DNA of 64,000 nucleotides. It comes from Parapristionchus giblindavisi (lineage: Eukaryota; Nematoda; Chromadorea; Rhabditida; Diplogasteridae). Under the pieces are notes generated by a model. That model was not told where the DNA came from and made no database searches. It worked only from the letters and a program-made list of their open reading frames with translations. The stretch is taken from assembly GCA_943737045.1 (NCBI GenBank), contig CALSFV010000009.1:1426001-1490000 (forward strand). Reading direction: 5' to 3'. Both the position numbers and the translations under genes were made by a program. Positions 22,980-36,700 of this stretch are shown here, one piece after another; position 1 is the first letter of the stretch, and every line of letters begins with the position of its first letter.

Positions 22980-25386
22980 CTGTAAATGTGATATGCTAGG
23001 GGAATACTGTATTACATAGGTCGAAAAGTATGTTAAAAAGTACCAAGCCTGACCGCATTTTGATCCAAATTTTCATAAAAATCGCAAAACCTGACCGCAT
23101 TTTGATCCAAATTTTCATAAAAATCGGAAAACCTGACCGCATTTTGTAAGCCGATAACCTAGTTATTCGACCTATGTTATATTACACGCTACAAGTACGG
23201 TAAGACTGCATAAGCAATGTCATCATCCACATTGTGGGTACGAGTCAGTTTAAGCATTGGTTGGCTTATAAAAACCATAGGTCGAATAGCTAGGTTATCG
23301 GTTTTCAAAATCCGGTCCGGTTTTTCGATTTTTGACAAGTTTGGCTCTAAATCCGGTCAGGTTTTTCGATTTTTGTGCAATTTTGGCTCAAAATCTGGTC
23401 ATGTTTTTCGATTTTTGTGAAATTTTGGCTCAAAATCCGGTCAGGCTTGGTACTTTATAACCTCCTTTTCGACCTATGATAAAAACGTGTCACTTTTGCA
23501 GATTTCGGTGACAATGAGAGAGAAAAAAACGAAAAATATAGTCAATTAACGGTCTGAAAATTTGTTTGTTTTTTTTTCGTTTTGCGAGTGCAATCTGTAG
23601 AATGCACCGTGCACCAGTGTCTCTCACCTGTACGGGCAGGGGTGGTGCCATTTCGATCGGTGGATTGGACAGATCCGAGTCGGAGAGAAGGTCGACGAGG
23701 ACGACTGGCTGCTGTTGTTGGTGTTGTCGCGAGTACTTGGCAAGGATGTCGTCGGGCGAGGACTCGTCCAGTTCTGCAACGGTTGTAGCGTTTAAGTATT
23801 GATTTTTTTAATTCGCAACTTTATAAGTAACAGTTTTATATAGTTGCGAGGTTTTACAAAGTTATAAAGTTTATAAAGATAAAGGTAGTAGCTTTGTAAA
23901 GTTGTATAAACAGAGTTCGTGTTATTTTTTCACCACTTATCCAATTGTCGATATCAATCAATAAAAAAACATAAATCAAAATATTACGAAGTAGATCAGC
24001 ATTGGATCGGCTCTCATTCAAGTTACTGCCACCCGGAGCTCCTGAGAAATCAATCAATCAATATATTGATTGCAATGTCTCAATGATATGTCATATGTCA
24101 ATACATCATCGATTTATCGATCTATTGAATTCAGTTTTCCATTTGGTCAAGCAAGCCCGCAGTTTCATTTGATACATATGAATGAAAAATCGATAACGCT
24201 TCTCCAGATACCGTATCCCTCGCACACATACCATCTCGTCGGGAGCTCTCCACACTCGGCAAATCGTCCATAGTAGCCGATGCTCTCATTGTCGCCACGT
24301 TACCTGAAGAGAAGGAATCGATTATTGATTGATTAATTTAAAGATTGATTAATTCGTTCGATCAATATTGATTCATTAATTGATCAGAAGAAGACGTTTG
24401 GTTCAAAAACGCAGAAAAATCGATTAACCAATAGATACTGTACCCTCAAACTACCGTACCTCTCTTCATCTTGTCTCCAATCCGGTGGAGACCCTGCAGG
24501 ATGGCAGCCTTCTTCGATCGCATATCGATCGAGAACTGAAATCGAACAGTTAAAATCAATTCAATATCCCATCGAACTTCTTGAATATCAATGACTCAGC
24601 ATTACCAGTGACTTTCTCGTTTCAGGCAATGCACATTATCCAATGTCACTCTATTTATCCGCTACCACCGATTCTCGGCCCAAATAAAAAAATATTCTCA
24701 CAAACAACAAAACAGCAAATTCTGATATTCTGTTATAAGAATTAAATTTCTTAAAACAGAACATATTGTAAGAGAATTTTCTCTGTGAGTACCAATGACC
24801 TGTGGCTTCCTCGTTTCAAGCTCTTATGATTATCCTAAAGTCACTCGATTTATCTGCTGTATTTTTGCTACCGTTCCAAAACAATAAATACTCTCCAGTC
24901 GAACTACAATCTATCTTGCTGACATTGGGGTGTGACCAGTGGTTTTCTCGTTTCAAACACTACTGATTACTCTACATTCACTCGCCTTCTTCGATTCGTC
25001 ACCTTTTTCTTGCTCTTCAGTTGGAACCAAACAATACAGTCACAAAACACAAAAACAACCAAGCCACACCCTATCAACGACCTGTCAGTTTCTTGTCTCA
25101 GTCACAACTGATTATCGTACAACTCCCTCCCCTCATCGGTATCGTTCTCAATACTCGAGAAAAAAACTACAATCTATCCAGCCCACACCCACCTTTCCCT
25201 TGAGCGTGCCTCCTCCACCCGCAGACTCCGCCCCTCCTCCATCCACCGACGATGACTGCTGTAGGGTACTACGATGATGATGGTGATGATGATGATGATG
25301 CTCCCTGTTGCTCGTGCCGTGACCATCGAGGAGTAGGTGTGATGAGGGCGGTGGTGAGATCGACGATGCGTATGCTGCAAAAGGAC

Positions 25387-25456
<70 letters not shown>

Positions 25457-28323
25457 TTTATATGTTTTCATGAATATACAATGAAACGCGTGATGATAAA
25501 ACGAAAACGACAATGTTGTTGCATATTGGCATAATACGTTGTATACACAGGTCGAATAGTCACGTTACAGATTTTCAAAATGCGGACAGGTTCGTAGTTT
25601 GCAACGTATTTTTCGACATTGCATAATATGCGTCAGTAATTCTCGACTATCGCTTGCTAATTCATCTATGACGCCTTTCTAGCAGCCAAATCATAGGTCG
25701 AAAAGTACGTTACAAAGTACCAAGCCTGACCGCATTTTGAGCCTAAATTTCCCAAAAATCGAAAAACCTGACCGCATTTGAGCCAAAATTCCCCAAAAAT
25801 AAAAAAAAACCTGATCGCATTTTAAAATTCGATAACCTAGCTATTCGACCTATGAGCCAAATGCCACTTCATTTGACACAATATTTCTTTGGGATTTCAA
25901 TACTGGCACAGCTCTTAAAGACTGATTATTTTCTAAAATAAATAATTATTTTCGAAAATGCCAACCTTGAGAAGACGATCCTGGAGCGTCCTCTCCAGCC
26001 TCCGATGTCGGCTTCTGCAAGAAGATCTTTAATCTCTAGATATCAATAAATACATTTCCGAAAATAAATCTACCCCAAAGCTACTCCAACAGGGCATACA
26101 ACCATAGGTGGGCGCGTGGAAACGAATATTTTTCGCGCACAGCCTTGCTTTCCCATGGGAGACTTGCACATAGCCTTGCCTCGCGAAAATCGTACAATTT
26201 CCAGTCGAATTCATCAAAAAATAGCCATGCGCACAGCCTTGCCTCACCCTTCCCCGGTTTGCGCACAGCCTTTCACCCAGTGTGCCCACCTATGCATACA
26301 ACCTTATAATACCGTAACCTTATTGCTACTGAAACCTACACTGCACTAGCCACATCTCACTCTCCTCGTGCAAATATATCGCACTACAGTAGCTCCTACC
26401 GTATCCTCCCCCACACTACCGTAACACCGTAATACCATAAGATCTCACACCGTATCCTCCCCCCCCCAACTCTACCGTACACCGTAACCCCGTAATTTCT
26501 CACCGATACAGGCATGAGGGGATTGCCGGTGCCTCCACTTCCTCCTCCTCCTCCACTCGCTCGCCTTCCCTCCTCCGAGTAGAACGAACTGCCGCTGCTC
26601 TGACGACGACGCATGCGACCTGGAGGCATGTAATCATCATACATTCTCATACCCTCACAATGTGAGGATCGACCCACTATATATGGCTCATTTTCAGGAT
26701 CGACCCAATATGACGCTCATTTTTTTATGCAAAAGATTGCAATTTAAGCGTAAAAAATATCATTTAAAATAACACTTTTTCTATAAAAAATATCCGGGGA
26801 ATGCGCCAAAAATGTATGGTAATACATGAAATACTGCAAATCGCTTGCGCGTACCTATTCGGCCTATGCTGTACACCCCCTATTTTATCTCTAACATATT
26901 GAACCCATTAACTAACTCCAGCATTATTTATAACGCAAAGCATGAATCACACTGGTCGTGTTAACCGGGGGAAAATGTGAATTAATTTTCGTTTTTAGTC
27001 GCCAGAGCGCAGAGCAAAATAGACATAAGGTATTCCTTTAAAGCGAGACCCCAAGCTAAATTTAAATTCCACGCTCTGGCCACACTCTCTCCCTTTCTTT
27101 GTCGGCGAGAGAGCATTGCCAAAGCGGAGACCAAATAGGCATACGGTATCCCTTTAAAGATCAAAGATCAAAGATCAACAATACCTGAATCTGCTCCGTT
27201 TCCGATCGACGACGACGATGGTCCCTGTCCACCTCCACTGTCAGCACTGGCCATCGATGATGCAGGGTGATGGCCACCTCCTACTCCTCCAATGTTCACG
27301 CCACTGCCGTGACCGGCTACGGGCAGGGGATGCTGCAATAAGTCAGGGTACTATGGATAATTGATTATTGATCATCGATTTTCTTAAAATTAAATATTTA
27401 TTCACCATAAGGCAGGCAAATGTACAATTTAAGATAATAATAATAATAATATTTTATTTATGCATTACAAGGACTAAGATAAGATATAAACTTTTGGATA
27501 TCCTTATAATCCAGAGAATCTAATAGACGAAATTGGGAGCAAAATAATTCTTTTTTTAATCAACCATATCAAATGTGAGTCAAGATATTAAAGGCACACC
27601 CCAAGCTAATTTCACTCTCCGCATTGGCAATGCTCTCTCGTAGACAAGGAAAACGAGAGAGGGTGACCAGAGCGGAGAGTTTCAAATTAGCTTGGGGTGT
27701 CATTTTGAATAATATCGACTATTTTGATTCATTACAATGTGTTATACGATACAGTAGGAGCAAACAATCGACAAAAATCAATAAATATCAATCAATAATC
27801 AATCAATATCTCACTCACATTATCACTTCTATCGATCCGATCGGCCTCTGAATCACTGGCGACGGCGTCGAGTGACCACGTGTCCGACTTGTCCTCTCCG
27901 CCTGAGGCAAGAGCTTGCTTATTGATTGATTTCCAAGAATATTGATTAACGGATACCAAAAAGTACATGGCGGTATTTTAACAAACAAACAATCCACTTA
28001 ATATCTATTTATTACATGTAAAAATATTTTATACTAAATTGAAATCGCAGAATGCTACAAATATAATTGCGCATGTCGATAAATATATGAAACATCTTCA
28101 TGGTGTATGATAAATAAATAAATAAATAAATATAATAATTACCCGCGGTGCTTCCATTACGCAGACTTCCCGAGCGTCCGGAGCGCGACTGCACACCGCC
28201 CGGGGGCACCGGGGCACCCGAAGCTCCCGCCTGTCCCAGTCCTCCTCCTAGACCTCCAGCAGCATTGCCTGCCTGAAGTCCTCCACCTCCACCGAGTATC
28301 AGCGCGAGTGGGGGAGCCTGAAT

Positions 28324-28384
<61 letters not shown>

Positions 28385-30687
28385 GAATAATAATAAAATA
28401 ATAATAATAAAGTAATAATATTATTAATATTATAATGCTTTATTGTAAGGGTAAGCAATGAATATTACATTTTAGGAAACGTACAAGAAAATGATTGAAT
28501 ACATAGTTTACTATGCCACAACGGCGCAGCATAGGAATAGCAGTGAACATTGAACATTAGCACTAGCAACATTAGGAGTCGATAGAACGTCTACTAGCCA
28601 GAGGTCGTATGCATGAACGCTTTGCAAACCGTTTGTCGACAAAGGCGACGTCACAAACGTAGGCGGAGTCGTTTGAACCCCCCCCCCCCCCCCCCCCATA
28701 CGCTTGTGACGTCAAGTTTACCTTCAAACAGTTTGTCAACGTTCATGCATACCGTCCCCAAAACCCGCCACTCTCACGTTTCATCGGTACATCATAACCA
28801 ATAGCTACATCATCAAAAGATGCACTTTTGATTCAATAATATCTAATTTCATGAGTACATTTACATGTCTAACTCTGATCTATTTCCATTATAACCATAC
28901 ATTTTCATGCACTCGTAATGCGAGGACTATATATGGCTCATTTTCAGGTCACTAGATGCGAAACGAAGCAAAAAATGACGATTTTTAATCGAACAATAAC
29001 AAATTTTCTAAATTGACCCACTATATAAAACAAATGGCGAGGGTACCGAAAATGTATGATTCATAACCACCAGGAGATGGCTCACCTGTGGCAGCTGCAG
29101 CGTGGGGCCCTCGTTATCCGATGGCACGACGTCTGTCGACCATGAGTCTGAGAGCAGCGAGCGCTGATCGTCTCCTGAAAGGCAATTCATCGAGTTGTTT
29201 TTTTTCATGCTTGTATAATACTATTAAATTAATATTATTAATAAATGTACAAGAATAAGTATGCATGCACTTTAAATATAATTTTTTTTTGATTAAATAA
29301 GTTAACTAGCAATGTGCACTGTGATGTTTCAGCCCATAGGTGGGCGCGTAAAAACGAATATTTTTTGCGCACAGCCTTGCCTTCCCATGGGGGACGTGCG
29401 CATTGCCTTGCCTAGCGAAAATCGGGCAATTTTCAGTCGAATTCGTCAAAAAATAGCCATGCGCACAGCCTTGTCTTACCCTTCCCCGGTTTGCGCACAG
29501 CCTTTCCCCCAGCGTGCCCATCTATGTTTCAGCCGCTACGTCTATTCCAAGCTTGCACTTGTCATGCTGTTTTGAAGACCAAGAAATATCTTACCTATCT
29601 TTATCTTGACTATATCTTGATTTATCTTACGATTAGATTTACTAAATAATATTTTTTTTATTTATTTGTGCATAGTTGCAGCAGTGCACGTGCTATGCAC
29701 AATTCTTAGCGCCAGAGAGAAATATCGTGTCAAATGAGAGGCTGTATCAAGCAGCACCCGCCACTATCACGTTTCATCGCTTTATCATAATCAAAAACGA
29801 TTCATAATTTAACGATCGTCTCGTTTTCTTTCTTATTGTAAAAATATTCAATTAAAGAACCACTCACTGCATAGGTCGAAAAGTACGTTACAAAATACCA
29901 AGCTTGACCGGATTTTGAGATAAAATTTCACAAAAATCGAAAAACCTGACCGGATTTTGAAAACCGATAACCAAGCTATTCGACCTATGACTCACTGTAT
30001 CGATGGGGTTGGCTGCTCGCGGGCAGACTGAACTTGCCAAACTTCTCCTCCAGTCCCTCCGCGTTCTGCTTGCGCACCGTGACGGGCAGGCGCGGCATGA
30101 GTGCCTCGCGCGCCGCCACCTCAGCCGCGCCACCCTGCACCGTTGACGCGCCACCAGCCGCTGCAAGATAGAGATTGATCAATAAATATTTTTTTTTAAA
30201 TGACCAAGCGCTCAAAATCAATCAATAAGTCAATATGAAAATCACACACATTTCGAGCACCAAGATTGTAGGGGTTTACGGGTACTTATTATTTCTACAT
30301 TGTCCGGCTTATGAAAAAAAGGTCATTATATATCATATTTTGCTACAGTAAAACAACAGGTCAGCTTATGCTTCCGAAAATGTGAGTTGAACAAAAATGT
30401 ATATTAATTTAATAAGTAAATCAATGTACAGGAGTGATATGCACGTATTTAAAATAACTGAAACAATAAAGCTATTAAGTAATAATGTGCTTCATGGTGT
30501 TTCGGCCGCTACGTCTAGACACCATAAAGCTTTGCCTGGTGTATGATCAAAACCCTCACCAGCTACGGTGCATTATCATTCGCCACAATAAATCAATATC
30601 GAACAAGATTATCCATTAAATCAATCAATCAATATTACTCACTCTTATAAGGTATCCATGTAATGCGTAAATTATTATTATTTTATA

Positions 30688-30726
<39 letters not shown>

Positions 30727-33700
30727 CATTATTATTATTTTATATATTATTATTATTATTATTATCATTATTATTATTTTATATATTATTATTATTACTA
30801 TTACTATTTTATATTATTATTATTATTATTATTTTATTAAAATCAAAACCCCTCACCAGCTATGGTGCTCTCGGCGCCATCAGGCGTCTCTCTACCCGAG
30901 AGGGAGGGTGAGGCGCGTCCCGACATGGCGCCCAACTCGGAGACGTTGTCGGGCAGTGTTGATGCGCCGTCCTCGTCCAGGAGCAGTCTGAAGGCAATAT
31001 GTTGAATTGTTAAAATCTTGGAAAAGTAGTGCTTCATAATTGGCAACGAAATTACAAAGCAATGCTACTTTTCCAACTACTTTTACAATCACAAAATTAA
31101 CAATATTTTTCCACTTTTCCAAGATTTTACCACCACATAAATGTATTATGTACAGTGCTCGCCATTCACCAACAATTATCATTGTTTTCGCCTCTTCATT
31201 CCCGGTCAATTAACGGCTATGATGAATAATCGCTCCCACAGTATCTCCCCCAACCAATCGCTCAATACCGTACCCCTACCGTATCCCAACTCCCTCCAAC
31301 TACCGTACCTATCCTCATGTCCCTCATCATCATCATCGTCCTTCTCTCCACTACTCGCGAGACTCGCCACATCCTGTCCGTCTCCGTCCTCCTCTTCCTC
31401 ACCCAATCACTACCGTACTCCTACCGTATCCCAATTACCGTACCTATCCTCATGTCCATCATCATCATCATCGTCCTTCTCTCCACTACTCGCGAGACTC
31501 GCCACATCCTGTCCATCTCCGTCCTCCTCTTCCTCTTCCTCCTCTTCTCCCGTGTCACTCCCACCCTCCGTCGTGCATTCTGATGGAGCCGAGCCCACTG
31601 AAACATAAACATTACTAGTATTCAGTATTCCAAATCAATCAATAATCAATATTCCCAACACAACATATGCAATCAATCAATGATAGGAACCCAGAGGGAG
31701 CCGAGCCCACTGAAACATATGTAAATCAATAATATTAATAGATGTACAAGAATAAGTATGCATGCACTTTAAATGTAATTTTTTAAAAATAAATAAGTTA
31801 GCTAATAATGTGCCTAAACCATTATCTATATTAACGATATTGCTGATAATATTATTATCACCATACATTGATGTACATCGACAACCGATACTTTATTAAT
31901 GTTAAATAATTTATTTACTAATAATTAATAGATAATATTTTATTAGGTACCAAATAGGAGTCATACTGAACTGTAATGTAATATATAATTATTTTATGTT
32001 AAAACATCCATACTCTATTGTTATCACCACACCTTCCTCAACTTAACACAAACACTCGCGACACGAACACGACTGGTTTAACCGTCGACAGGAGCCAAAC
32101 AAAATGCAATGTCCGTTCGGCCAGTATTGATAGTCAATAAATCAACCCCCCCCCCTCAAAAAACAACCAATATTCTTCCAAAATCAATCAATGTTCTTGA
32201 AAATCAATCAATGAGAGGAACCCCGTCGGGGGTTACCCCGAGGAAGCCGAACCAAATAAAGCAAAGGGGGAGACATACATCTTCCTCAATTTAAATCAAA
32301 CACTTGCGACACGAACACGATTGGTTTCTAGCGTCGACAAGCCCTCAAACAAAAAGCAAAAATAGCCGCCTTGAGACGGTAGTACTAGTGAACGAATCAA
32401 GCCTACCCCCTCACAACCTCACAAAACAATTAATATTCTTCAAAATCAATCAATATTCCTTCTAATCGATAAACAATCAATATTCCTCCAAATCAGCCAA
32501 TCAACAAGAGGAACTCCGAGGGGACCGAGCACCCCCCCCCCCAACAACGGTGTCATTAATCATCACTAAATGCTAATATTAATATTATCTATATTAATAT
32601 GATTATTCATTGATGCACTACGACAGCCGATAATTTATTAGACACGAGTAGGATATTATTATATTATACTCATACATTTTGGAGCACCCACATAATGAGT
32701 GAGCACTTTTTGTCGATGCGGTCAGTTTTGAGTCGAAACCCATCTAGGAATATCGAGATTAGTTAGAATCACCCCCTTTTCGGATCAGTTCTTAGTACTT
32801 GAGATGTAGATCGGGTAAGTTTTGTTCTAATTTCGGGTCAGTTTATAATTCGCAAAAACAATAGATTGTGGGTAGGGCGAAAATGGATGATTGGACTGTA
32901 CTGTGTCAGAGGATCTTCCTGAATTTAACTCAAACACTTGCGACACGAACACGACTGGTTTCCACCGTCGACACCCCCCCCCCCCCCATCAAAATGCAAA
33001 AATGCAGACAACAATAAGAGTTATATTATTTTTTTGTATAGAGCTATAGTGTTTTTCAATAAAGTGCTCTAGTATTACCACATCATCTTCCTCACAAGCA
33101 GTGAAGACAAACACTTGCGACACGAACACGACTGGTTTAACCGTCGACAGGAGCCAACCAAAATGCAAAAATGTCCGTGTTGTGCCGGTAATACTAGTCG
33201 AATGAATCAAGTTCCCTCACAAAACAATCAATACTCTTCCAAATCAATCAATAATCAATATTCCTCCAAATCAGCCAATCAATCAATAATCAACATTCGT
33301 CCAAATTAGGCAATCAATCAATAATCATTCCCACCCGAACTGTGTGCCTCCTCGAGGAACCTCGTCCTCTTCTCGTTGCCTCCCTCCGAGTTCCTCTTCG
33401 TCCGTCGACGCAGTCTCGAGATCTCCATGAAGCCCTCCTCGGAGCGGAGACCGATCTGGAATAAGGAATAAAATAATACATAATTAATAATAGCAAATAT
33501 TAAATAAATAAATTGACCTAGGAGGTAGAAGTGCAGTTCTCGAGTACGACAAGTGTGAAAGTTATAAATGTTTAGGCGCAAAAAATCGAGATATAAAAAG
33601 CAGAAGGATAATTAAAGAAAGAAGGTCCCCCTTTTATGACGCTTCAGATTCAGTGGAAACATTGCTTACATTTAGTTAATCTTGATAAAGAACATACATT

Positions 33701-36700
33701 GCCATACCCTCGCAGTGCGAGGATTGACCCACTATATAAGGCACATTTTAGGCCACTTGATAAAAATAGGAAGCTAAAAATGACGATTCTCTAGCGAAAA
33801 TAGCGAATTTTGTGAATCAACTCACCCTATTTCGAGAATTGACCCACTATATAAAAATAGACGGCGAGGGTACCGAAAATGTATGATAAAGAATGTTAAC
33901 TGTAAACTGTTAGTATGTATAAAGCAGAGTTTGGTCTTCGATTAATAAATTATTAATAATAACTTTATTATTAATAAAGTTTTGTCTTTTTTTCGTTTCC
34001 CAATTTTTAACAGAGCACAAGATGCCCATCATACATTTTCGGTACTCTCGCCGTTCATTTTTATATAGTGGGTCAATTCTCGAAATAGGGTGGGTTGATT
34101 CACAAAATTCGTTATTTTTGCTTAAAAATCGTCATTTTTAGTTTCCTTTTTTATCAAGTGACTTAAAAAGGGCTTTATATGGTGGGTCAACCCTCGCACT
34201 GCGATGGCATGGCAATGTATGATGCCCATTGATACAGTACCAGAACTCGCAACTTCAAGAACTTCGCATTTTTTGTAAACAGCGTACTAGATGCCCATTG
34301 CTACAGTACCTTATCATCATCCTCATCGCCCAGCGTGAAGACGACCACGTCGAACATCTCGGGTGGCAGGCTCGGAGCAGCTCCTGCAATCAATCAATCA
34401 ATCAATCAATAAATTAATGTTTAAGCTGTATTTACTCAATCAATCAAGTTCAATATATAACGCTATCTAGAATTTTAGTCCTTCAACCATTCCATCAATC
34501 AATTTAACAATTATAATTATTAAAATGTAATTTTACCTCCTTCTCCACCAACAACCCCATTCAGCAGCTGATCATCTTTCGTCCGTCCTCCCGGCCCTCC
34601 TCCTCCGGCAGAAGAGGGACGCGTGCGCACCGACATCGTGGCAGAATTCACTGAATTGCACACACAGTTGTGTCTATTGAACAAATACTTTAACAGCAAC
34701 AGCAACAACAACAACAATAATAATAATAATAAAACGATAAAAAAATGCATAGATGAATCGTTTTTTCTTCTTTACCAAACGCAATCTTTGAACGTTGAGG
34801 TGAGGCGGTGTTACATTTTCAAAACGTACACGTACACGTACATTTTACTAACTGAAAAACGCACGTGGACGTGCGCATGTAGCACCGCATGGCAAATAAC
34901 TAAGGTAAACCTCACCCAGATTCCTCAATGTTCCTGACCGCGATGGAGTCAGCGTGGGCGTGGTGCCAGAGGAAGTCGTAGTCGTCGTCGTCGTCGTCGT
35001 TGATGATGATGCTGATGATGACGTGAAGGGAGTCGAGGGCAGACGCGCGGCCAGCGTGCGCAGATCCTGACAAGAAAGCGTTGATCTTTGATCTTTATAA
35101 TTGATCTTTGAACTTTACTTTGATTAAACTTTGATCGTTGATCTTAATAATTGATCTCTGATCTTTACGAACGACACACCCATGAACCTCCATAATTTAT
35201 TAGTCATTAAATACCTTTCCAATTCCTCCATCGCTCAGCTCTCCAGTCGCCGCGCCTTGTACTGCCGATACCTAGTATAGCCAGATTTAAACCGAAAATC
35301 AAAAAAATCAATCAATAACATCTCCCGAAAAATCAATAAACGACCACTCACTATTGTATTCACATCGGCCAGACTGCCGATGAAATGCGCGCGTCGGATA
35401 GGATCTTCGCTTCTGAAACCAAGAAATGGTCAATCTATAGTGTTCATTTATACAGAATCCTAAGCAAGCTCCGCCCACTCCACACAAACTATAGCAGTAC
35501 CTGTTGAGGGGCGAGAATGAGGCGGCCAGTGGCGCGCCAGACTCCGACACCGACGCGCCGCCCATGGCGCCTTCCATCGGAGGCAGACGAAGAGAGAGCA
35601 CGCGGTCGACCACGCCAATGATGGGCGACTGGAACACAATCAATCAATGAATCAATCAATCAATTAATCAATTTGATTTACAGTAAACTAAATCAATACT
35701 TGTGAAGAGCACATTATAGCTATTGCACAACGATCACAGGGCGATCGATGACTTCGGAATCAAAATTTAGCAAACTACTTTTGATGAAAGTTTGTCACAG
35801 AAATAAAGTTAGAAAAACTTTGATTTGAAATCAACTGATTAAAACGACTCCTTAGGGAATCTCACCGCTAAAACTTTCACATAGACAATTTTCAGCTTGG
35901 AAAGGACGAAGTAATTACTATCTATTAAGAATTGCAATTGAAGAACTGATCATTTGATCAATGAGCGCGCATAATGATCTTTGCATAATCATCAATTAGC
36001 TCACTCTCTATTGATGCAAATTAGTTTTGGAACCCGACGATTTATAACCGTCGACTGCACAGTATTCTGGTTCAAGCCATTTTGTTTCCATAGCGAGACA
36101 AGCGAAAGACGATTGCATTTGAGAGAGTTTCTATGTTGAGCGGTCGTTTTGGCTTTCACAGTCTATAGAACATTGTGACTGGAAACTAACTATTTAGAAC
36201 CATAATTTCAAAACTTGAACTTCGTAACCAAGTTGATAAAAATGGAATAACTTCAATATTATCGTCTAGCCATGCGGATTTTGATCGTTTGATCTCTGAT
36301 TGAGATCCAAATTTCATTGTTTTACATACAAGTGTCTCTTACGTTTGCAAGATTTGCATATATGGGATCGCGTTAAATATATATAATATTGATCGATAAT
36401 ATTGAAGTTATTCCATTTTTATCAACTGGGTTACGAAGTTCAAGTTTTGAATTATGGTTCCAAATCGTCAGTTTCTAATCGACGGTTATAAATCGTCGGG
36501 TTCCAAAACTAATTTGCATCAATAGGGAGTGAGCTAATTTATGATTATGCAAAGATCATTCCGCGCGCTCGTTGCTCAATTGATCGGTTCTATAATTTCA
36601 ATTCTTCTTTCTCGTTTTCTGAGTCTCGATTCCTTCGCATAATTTACAAAATAAAAGTATTGAAAGTGATCTTGCGTATTCTGATGGTATACAAATCATC

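Larger units (their letters stand above)
23628..35628 (-). other. GAPVD1: GAPVD1 exons 13-32: low-complexity middle
   Basis: Exons: 35628-35501, 35412-35352, 35271-35215, 35066-34916, 34650-34537, 34383-34310, 33455-33335, 31597-31444, 30987-30857, 30160-29996, 29174-29086, 28317-28143, 27901-27819, 27332-27185, 26619-26504, 26014-25966, 25374-25193, 24535-24460, 24303-24232, 23773-23628. Composition is Gly/Ser/Thr-rich with an eight-Thr run (exon 16), a Glu/Asp stretch (exon 20) and a nine-His run (exon 29). It is likely disordered. Exon 27 has the weakest acceptor evidence, being close to a mobile element, and its start is the least certain. Confidence 0.82.

Noticed and set aside
25148..25513. 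Long minus-strand frame with poly-Tyr and poly-His
   Set aside because: Only the part 25374-25193 is a GAPVD1 exon. The Tyr run is the translated ATT microsatellite of the intron.
31141..31608. 155-residue plus-strand Ser/Pro-rich frame
   Set aside because: It is the antisense of GAPVD1 exon 20 and its tandem copy, and the composition follows from the acidic coding repeat.
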